Made by a program: the position numbers and the translations under genes. This document shows, one piece after another, positions 57,832 to 64,000 of a stretch of DNA of 64,000 nt. The first letter of the stretch is position 1. The number at the start of each line of letters is the position of its first letter. Source of the DNA: Eunapius fragilis. Taxonomy: Eukaryota; Porifera; Demospongiae; Spongillida; Spongillidae. The notes beneath the pieces were generated by a model. It saw nothing but the letters and a program-made list of their open reading frames with translations. It was not told the DNA's origin and searched no databases. Location of the stretch: positions 1,013,042 through 1,077,041 of the forward strand of contig OY811980.1 in NCBI GenBank assembly GCA_963681505.1, given 5' to 3'.

Positions 57832-58900
57832 CTAATTCAGTTCAGAAGTTTAACCATATGCATTTGGCACATCGCATGAGCTTAAATATAAAAACTGATA
57901 GGTTTATTAATTCCGCGCCCGGCGGACATTGGTGATGCATCGCACGCGTTGCCTGGCAAACACAAATTTCAATGCGAAACTGAAGTCATCAGCGAGGGGA
58001 ACGAGATACGTCTGGAATCTCTCCCCCTCCTCCGATGTTTTTAAGTGGCCTCCGGTTGATGTATATCACTGTACATATATACCGATATTTATACATAGAT
58101 GTGTACTGATCAAAGTACCCGGCACGTATTTAGTTTTGCATGATGAAATATTCATGATACGGCCGGAGCTTCGTGAGCAAGTAAGTTATCCAGTTCGTAA
58201 GCTTATTCATGTATGCACCAACGGATATACATACAGCCCCTAGGTCAGTTTTTTTTTTGAAGTAGGGATATGAAGTGCATGCTGTAATCTATTTGCCCCC
58301 ACTTACATCAGTTATAAATTATCATAATTGGTGTTCCCCCTTCCGCATCAAAAGGGCTTCAAAAATTGTCCCTTACGCAAGACATTTGTCCTTCGTACGG
58401 GACATCAGGGGAATAGGGGTTAATAACAAATTATTTATGCACTTAACTGCTGGGAAAACAATTGCATTAATACTTTCAAAGTTAACACATATACATAAAC
58501 GTAGATACGTTAAGTGACTAGCAGAAAAACGGAACATTTACAATGAAGATACACTTATAGCACCTGATCAAAATGTGATTCATTTAAAAGATATAGATGC
58601 AACACTAAGTCTTATGATGTGTTCCTGAAGCTGATCCACACTTGTCAATTGGACACGTGCCATTTGCATTACTGCTGTGCTGGCATTGGTTTATTTGACT
58701 TTGCTGTTGCTGATGGTTTGTAGATAATTTTTCAACGAGTTCAACTGAACTATAGGTAGGTATACCAAATGACCAAAAGTGTTCCATGCAGGAAGTCAGT
58801 CTATGGGCAGGAAAACTTGGTAAAAAGTTGCCTTGATCATGTCAGTATAATCAGAAATCAGTACAACAATACCTATCAGGACGCTATCTATGGATCATAT
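57832..58900. other. Upstream region of the secreted-protein gene and unassigned sequence
   Basis: 57,832-58,030 is repeated with changes at 63,001-63,190 and so is part of the duplicated gene's promoter region. It has a TTAAATATAAAAA-type stretch near 57,880-57,893. From 58,050 to 58,900 I see no gene or known element. Confidence 0.5.
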
Positions 58901-58904
58901 AAAC

Positions 58905-59470
58905 CAAGGATGGCTTCATGGACAGTTAGGTCGCTTGTCACAATGAGGATCACTTCAGTTGGCGCCTTTCTGTCTCCCAGGAACACAGGAAACTTCCCAA
59001 ATCCTTTTACAGACAATGCGGAACCATCAGTTGACACCAACCAGACTCTTGCCCTTCCACTCCTGGAGCTGAGATATGCGTGAGCATCTTAATTTGGAGA
59101 TCCGGCTCCAGACATCTTCGCGAATCAGAGACACAGCAGCTCCGGTATCTATATAGAACACAAAATCAACAGGCACAGACAAAATTACTCCTCTAAGGCG
59201 ATAGCTAATTCCACACGGCACAGACAATGTACGTACAATGACAGGTTTACCATGGGCCATTAGGCATTGTCCTCGAGCGGCTGGCTCTTACCACCGAGGT
59301 GCTGGAGTTTTCCTGCTGCTGTTCTTCACCATGGCCTCGACAAAAACGTGCAATGTGACCCTTTCTGCCACAGGTCCAGCAAGTTGTCCTCCTCTGCTCC
59401 ACATTTCTCCCGCTCTCCATACGCGCGCAGTTCGAAACGGTGCAACCTTTCATTCAGCGCCTCCAGGGTT
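58905..59470 (-). pseudogene. Gypsy gag-protease fragment, decayed
   Basis: On the minus strand: a CCHC knuckle (CWTCGRKGHIARFC) in the frame 59,247-59,453, then a retropepsin active site FYIDTGAAVSLI in the frame 59,027-59,260. The protease then continues in a third frame to about 58,905 (words like GFGKFPVFLGDRK and HEAILG). No LTR found. It is different in sequence from the Gypsy element next to it. Confidence 0.7.
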
Positions 59471-59650
59471 TCCGACTCATCTCTCTCTCTCGGGAACTAT
59501 CCGCACGAGATGTAACTGAAGACACAGATGCGCTTGTCTGCTCGGTGTCTATCTGGGGGACACTTGTATACAAACAATTCATTGACTCGAATCATTGGTT
59601 AATTGAAGATCAGACAAGTGGTCAAACACCGGCTTCTATTCCAAGAAAGT

Positions 59651-59735
59651 TCAGTGGCGGATCCAGGATTTTAAGTTAGGGGGGGCGTATTAATCACAGG
59701 GTAGGAAAGGGGGTGGGTGCTTGAAATATTGGATA
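59651..59735. mobile_element. hAT-type terminus fragment
   Basis: CAGTGGCGGATCCAGGATTT is a terminus seen at many invertebrate hAT elements. Here about 80 bp with a G-rich tract follow, and then the Gypsy RNase H sequence starts, so it marks the truncation point of that retrotransposon. Confidence 0.4.
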
Positions 59736-61030
59736 GCCCAAATCAAGGCTAGCATTTCCCGCCGAGTAGCACAGTACTGCCGTTCCTGTTTAGTAAGTAC
59801 ACGACTAGCATATGCGACTACACACCTGTCATTCTCTTGAGAGAGAACTGCTCCTAAACCCTCCAAGCTTGCATCACAATCAACTGTAAACGGCATATTG
59901 AACTGTGGAAAAGAGAGAATAGGAGGAGAACTAAGTTTTGTCTTTAGCTGCACAAATGCCTCATCGCACAACCCAGTCCACTCCCATGGTTTCAACTTCT
60001 CAGTCAATGCATGCAGAGGAGCAGCAATGTGTGCAAACCCTTTTATAAACTTGCGGTAGTATGAGGCAATTCCTAAAAAACGTCTCAGTTCCTCAAGGTT
60101 CACTGGGGTAGGCCATTCCACAATGCACTTAATTTTATCATCATCCACTTTCACACCATCTGCTGACACTATGTAACCCAGGTAATGCACACATTTCTTC
60201 AAAATATAGCACTTGCTTGGTTTTAGTTTCAACCCTGCCTTCTTGAGCCTTGCCAGAACATCTCTAAGTCTGCTCAGATGCTGTTCAACTGTTGTGCTAA
60301 AAATGACAATATCATCAAGGTAAACTAAACACGTCGTCCAATGGAGTCCAGCTAGAACCATTTCCATAAGCTTTTGAAAGGTACTGGGTGCATTAGAAAG
60401 CCCGAATGGCATAACCTTGAACTGGTAAGTCCCAAAAGGTGTACTGAAAGCTGTCTTCTCCTTATGTTCTGGCTCCATTTCCATTTGCCAGTAGCCACTT
60501 GCCAGGTCTAAGGTAGAAAACCATTTGGCTCCACCCAGCATGTCAAGAGTCTCATCTATTCTAGGCAAGGGGTGGACCTCTTTCTTGGTCACATCATTAA
60601 TACGGCGAAAGTCTACACAAAACCTTAATGTACCATCCTTCTTCCTAGCTAGAACAATGGGAGATGACCATGGGCCACTGCTTGCCTCAATCACATCTTG
60701 TTGCAGCATGTCATCTAGCATTTTCTTTACTGTCTCTCTTTGATGGTAGGGCATCCGTCTAGCCTGTTGATGGATGGGAGGGGCCTCTCCTGTGTTGACT
60801 TTATGCTTCAGCACATTCGTTCGTCCCAGGTCCTTCTCGCCTACAGAGATGACATCAGAAAACTCACACAACAACCTTTTCAATTTCCCTCGATCTGCAC
60901 TTGAAAGCTCATCTATCCGGGTTACCATGGATTCAATTGCCCTAGCAACCTCCTCAGACGAATGAGTTTTGAGAGCTGAACATGTGACACCAGTGTCAGT
61001 GTCTACTGGTTCCAGGCTAACAACATCCAC
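59736..61030 (-). pseudogene. Gypsy reverse transcriptase and partial RNase H
   Basis: RT with the expected blocks: PYHQRETVKKML, SSPIVLARKKDGTLRFCVDF, FSTLDLASGYWQ, LPFGL-like MPFGLSNAPSTFQ, and the catalytic box LVYLDDIVIFS intact. The thumb follows (YLGYIVSADGVK, LRRFLGIASYYRKFI), then RNase H beginning (DCDASLEGLGAVLSQ) and ending at AIQYFKH, where foreign sequence takes over. This RT frame is uninterrupted, unlike the Gypsy at 15.4 kb. Confidence 0.9.
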
Positions 61031-61153
61031 CTGTGCCCCACAACAAAAACAACCTATGCCGAGTATGGCTTCATCTGCTTGAAGTGTCGCTGGGAATGGT
61101 AGTGGGTTAGGTATCTGAACAACTATCTGACCTGATTGGATAGGTGAAACTGA

Positions 61154-62537
61154 TCAGGCAATCAACACACCATGCGTTTCAGCCATCTCTGAATGTGGTT
61201 CAAAAATTCCGATTGTAGCACTACCATCAGTTGGAGTTACCCTAACAGGCAGCCTGACTTGATGATAACCTGGAATCACCACCTTCTCACCCATAACAAC
61301 ATGACATGTGGATGACTGGGCACCAAAAGACAATGGAACACAATTACCAGGTTTGCCTACCGTCAAAGTCCTTTTTCCTAGATCAATCAAGCATTTCTGC
61401 TTCTCCAAATAATCAGTTCCCAGAAGGCACTGCTGCAACATTAATTTGCTCAACTACCAGAACCTTGTGCTTCCCTTGATGTGTGCCAATCTGCAAGTGA
61501 AGATCAATCTCCCCAGCCACCTTAAGCTCTTCACCATTTACAGCCATCACTGGAACAGTGCATGGGGAGAGTGAACTTTTGACCTTAATTTTCACCTTAT
61601 TCCACACTGCTTCATGTATAAGTGTTACTGAAGAACCAGTGTCTACTAACATGCTGATGACGAATCCCTCTATATGCCCTTGTATGGTTAATGTACATGC
61701 AACAGCTGATGTATGTTCCACTGACTTATTGTTTGATGGCTTCCTCTGTACACCTTCTCTTCTGCTTGGACAATCTCGTCTTAAATGCCCTGTCTCACCA
61801 CAATGCCAGCAAGTCAGCTTCCTTTTAGGCCAATTTCTTTTTCCTGGTTCACGTTCCGCCCTCAGTTTGGTCAATTGCTCAGTCAACCGCTCAACCTGTT
61901 GAGAAAGCTTGTGTACCTGACCATCACTCCTTCCAATAGCACAGCTACTTCCGCCTCCTCGGGTATCGTCAATTGTAGCTTCCGCTTTTAGATGCGCTTG
62001 GGCTAACTCCGCTGTCTGCAGCCTGTAAGCCAGTTTCACCGCGTCGTCCAGCGTCTCTGGTGAATCTGTGAGAAGTTTGAGCTGGATGGTAGAGGAAAGA
62101 ATACCCTGGATAAATTGGTTACGAGCAATCTCCAAGCGCCTCTCTGGTGGCCATGAAGAATATCCTTTGTCCGCCAGAACACGCAACCTGCCGGCGAATT
62201 CGAGGACAGACTCACCTGCTTTCTGTCTCGCCACGTGCATCTTCGCCTGCCACTCTAATTCCACCCCGTCAGGAGAAAAGTGACTCGCAAGGCACGCTTT
62301 CACCGCATCATACTCTACCGTTTCGCTCACCAATCCCAGCTGACTTACAATCCTGAAGGGCTCGTCTTCAAGCAGCGAAACCAACTCTGCTCCTTTCTTC
62401 TCTTCAGGTAAGCCTGCTTCTTGGATATATAGTTCCACTCGCTTTATCCATAGACTGAAGTCGGTCCCAGTTGCGAAGCGAGGAGGCGGACGCGCTGAAA
62501 ACCGAGTAGGCCTCCTCTCGCGTTCGGGTTCCGTCAT
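61154..62537 (-). pseudogene. Gypsy Gag and protease
   Basis: The Gag start at 62,537 follows the primer-binding site. Capsid-like helices (FSLWIKRVELYIQ, FRIVSQLGL, ACLASHFSP, RNQFIQGIL) are followed by one zinc knuckle, CWHCGETGHLRRDC, and the retropepsin active site VDTGSSVTLI. The frame stops at 61,413; the protease continues in the overlapping frame 61,154-61,453 (LLGTDYLEKQKCLIDL), and another interruption separates it from RT at 61,030-61,150. So at least two lesions lie in the protease-RT linker. Confidence 0.85.
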
Positions 62538-62554
62538 CCCACTTCTGACACCAA

Positions 62555-62666
62555 TGTAGCGTCGGATACAGGTGTGGCAAAAAGGATCATCAATGCAATC
62601 ACATATGTGCTTATATAATACAGATACAAGTACAAAGGTCATAGGACTCATAGCGCATGCGCTACA
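62555..62666 (-). repeat. 112-bp LTR of the second Gypsy
   Basis: Minus-strand ends TGTAGCG and CGCTACA form the inverted termini. Inside is a TATATAA promoter motif (near 62,611-62,617). It abuts the primer-binding-like site. Confidence 0.8.
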
Positions 62667-62784
62667 AAAGTATAGCCGAAAATCATGACGAGGTATAGTG
62701 ACCGACTGGAGCCTGTATGAATTCCCACGAGTGGAATGAACGTTTGAAATGACTGTAAATATCTAAGCAAGACTGAGCTCTTAC

Positions 62785-63000
62785 CAGGACGTTCAGCACC
62801 GCAGATGTTCCTGCAGACAAAACTGCAACTAACTGATTGTAGCATAGATATTCCGTATAATATCTATGATTGTAGCCAGTATCCTCTGAGACAGCTCTGT
62901 TTGTACGATGTAGTGCGGGCATTTCACGAGTGACTGGTAGCCTCAAGAACATAATCACGGTCAAGGCAATCACTTTATTCATTTTTCTTATACTGATCAA
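62785..63000 (-). pseudogene. Truncated duplicate of the secreted-protein gene (exon 1 only)
   Basis: Same signal peptide and exon 1 as 57,649-57,831, including the GTAAGAGCTC donor, with a 33-bp in-frame insertion near 62,838-62,872 that repeats part of the sequence around a small palindrome (ATAGATATT/AATATCTAT). Exons 2 and 3 are absent; the Gypsy LTR begins about 118 bp beyond the donor. The read-through frame ends at 62,683. Confidence 0.75.
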
Positions 63001-63254
63001 CTAATTCAGTTCAGAAGTTTAACCATATGCGTTTGGCACATCGCATGAGCTTAAATATAAAAATTGATAATTCCGCGCCGGACATGCGTGCGTGATGCAT
63101 CACATGCACGCGTTGCATAATTTCAATGCGAAACTGAAGTAATCAGTGAGAGGAACGAGATACGTCTGGAATTCCCGACCCCCCCACCCTTTCTCTCAGA
63201 TATGATGTTTCTAAGTAGCCTCCGGTTGACTACCCTGCATGTTTACCACTGTGC
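63001..63254. other. Duplicated promoter region of the secreted-protein gene
   Basis: Matches 57,832-58,060 with several small deletions and substitutions; no gene. Confidence 0.55.
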
Positions 63255-64000
63255 ATAGGCGGCCCCAGCATTTATGGAGGGGGGGGGGGGCCAAGCATAG
63301 AAGGGCGCCAAAATGGGAGGGGCATTAACAATGTTATGTAATAATGTATCTTGATTATTATTCATGTTAACGTTGCTACACATAATGCAAGTAAGAACTC
63401 TGTCACTGCTACTCTAAGATTAGATCTGATAGCTCTATTCTTCGCGGGCGCATTTTCAAAAATATGTCAACTGCTTTGTCGTAATTAACTGCGTGGCCAT
63501 AATGCACATTCATAAGTGCCAGTGACGACAAACGGGTGCAGCCCATTGATGATCGAAGCCAGTTGCGCAGACGGCGTAGCGTGGAGAAACTCCGTTCACA
63601 AGTACAGCTCGTAATAGGGAGTGTGCAACCAATCTTAAGGAGGCGAAATATATTTGGAAAGCGCTCTTCATCGCATTGTTGAAGTGCTGTACCAAGTGAA
63701 TCTGGACGCTCTTCAGGAGAACATTGCGCCCATTTTCGCTTCCAAAGCATTAATTCTTGATCCACAAGGTATTTGTCCACCAGGTCACTCTCATACATCG
63801 CTACAAGATCATTTAAATCCTGTTTCTCACCATCAAGGACTATTGTGGGTACCAGCTGTAAAACTTTTGATGCGGATCTGGATAGAGATGAAAATCGGGA
63901 ATCCAGTTCGGAAATAATGCAGTCTAGCAATGGAATGGCAAGAGTCCTGCGGTAATATTCTTGTGGATTGTCTGCTGGATGATTTTCCCTATTAAACAAA
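63255..64000. mobile_element. hAT transposon end, running out of the window
   Basis: Terminus-like CATAGGCGGCCCCAGCATTT at 63,255 followed by a poly(G) tract, then a hAT transposase C-terminus on the minus strand. The other end is beyond 64,000. Confidence 0.6.
63409..63999 (-). CDS. hAT transposase C-terminal part (ZMYM/52K-repressor-like)
   Basis: Uninterrupted frame of 196 codons to the stop at 63,409. It contains the last part of the RNase-H-like catalytic domain (LLDCIISELDSRFS) and the hAT C-terminal dimerisation region, recognisable from FPNIFRLLKIGCTLPITSCT, CERSFSTLRRLRNWLRSSMG and LSSLALMNVHY. It is partial because the 5' end is outside the window, and it looks intact as far as it can be read. 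Confidence 0.82.
   Translation of the reverse strand: MFNRENHPADNPQEYYRRTLAIPLLDCIISELDSRFSSLSRSASKVLQLVPTIVLDGEKQDLNDLVAMYESDLVDKYLVDQELMLWKRKWAQCSPEERPDSLGTALQQCDEERFPNIFRLLKIGCTLPITSCTCERSFSTLRRLRNWLRSSMGCTRLSSLALMNVHYGHAVNYDKAVDIFLKMRPRRIELSDLILE

Larger units (their letters stand above)
59736..62666 (-). mobile_element. Second Ty3/Gypsy retrotransposon, 3' truncated
   Basis: 5' LTR at 62,555-62,666, a primer-binding-like TGGTGTCAGAAGTGGG directly after it (62,539-62,554), then gag, protease, RT and the beginning of RNase H. The element stops inside RNase H near 59,736; the remaining RNase H, integrase and 3' LTR are missing. It lies about 118 bp beyond the truncated copy of the secreted-protein exon. 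Confidence 0.88.

Overview
The window is nuclear DNA of an animal. Genes have many short introns (mostly 50-250 bp) with GT-AG borders and sit very close together: two convergent pairs with 80-230 bp between stops, and one divergent pair with 86 bp between start codons. Clear animal orthologues are present (EBP2, CFAP144/FAM183, a BTBD19-like BTB-BACK protein, XRRA1, SREK1). Compactness plus the mobile-element content suggest an early-branching marine invertebrate, most likely a sponge; that is inference and cannot be settled from this window.

Left end (0-12 kb): the 3' part of an EBP2 gene (+), a complete CFAP144 gene (-), then a complete 15-exon gene (-) for a large surface receptor: signal peptide, four Ig-like exons, fibronectin-III-like exons, one transmembrane helix and an ~850-residue cytoplasmic tail with an ITIM-like tyrosine motif.

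Middle (5.4-44.2 kb): a tandem segmental duplication. Unit 1 is 5,373-33,802 and unit 2 is 33,803-44,176. Each unit carries the receptor gene, its 5' flank, a 21-bp minisatellite and a shared ~480-bp block. The left breakpoint lies inside the tail exon, so the second receptor keeps an intact ectodomain and membrane helix but has lost the signalling tail. Most amino-acid differences between the copies fall in Ig domains, above all the second. Unit 1 is much longer because its minisatellite expanded (with a 1,176-bp higher-order duplication) and received a Ty3/Gypsy element and a 13.4-kb TIR-bounded composite. The composite contains an ISL2EU transposon (THAP-DDE transposase plus SWIM-YqaJ-PHD protein), and that transposon contains an inverted copy of the composite's own arms. 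Unit 2's minisatellite holds a MITE and a 27-bp-TIR element carrying a RecQ-like helicase fragment. Because one unit is often the empty site for insertions in the other, target-site duplications can be read directly.

Right end (45-64 kb): BTBD19-like (-) and XRRA1 (+) share a short divergent promoter; XRRA1 converges on SREK1 (-), whose introns hold two minisatellites and two TTAA-flanked elements. Then come a small secreted-protein gene (-), a decayed gag-protease fragment, a second Gypsy element with one LTR, a truncated duplicate of the secreted-protein gene, and a hAT transposase fragment running off the window.

All exon borders were inferred by reading splice signals, frame and family conservation by eye; no alignment or database search was run.
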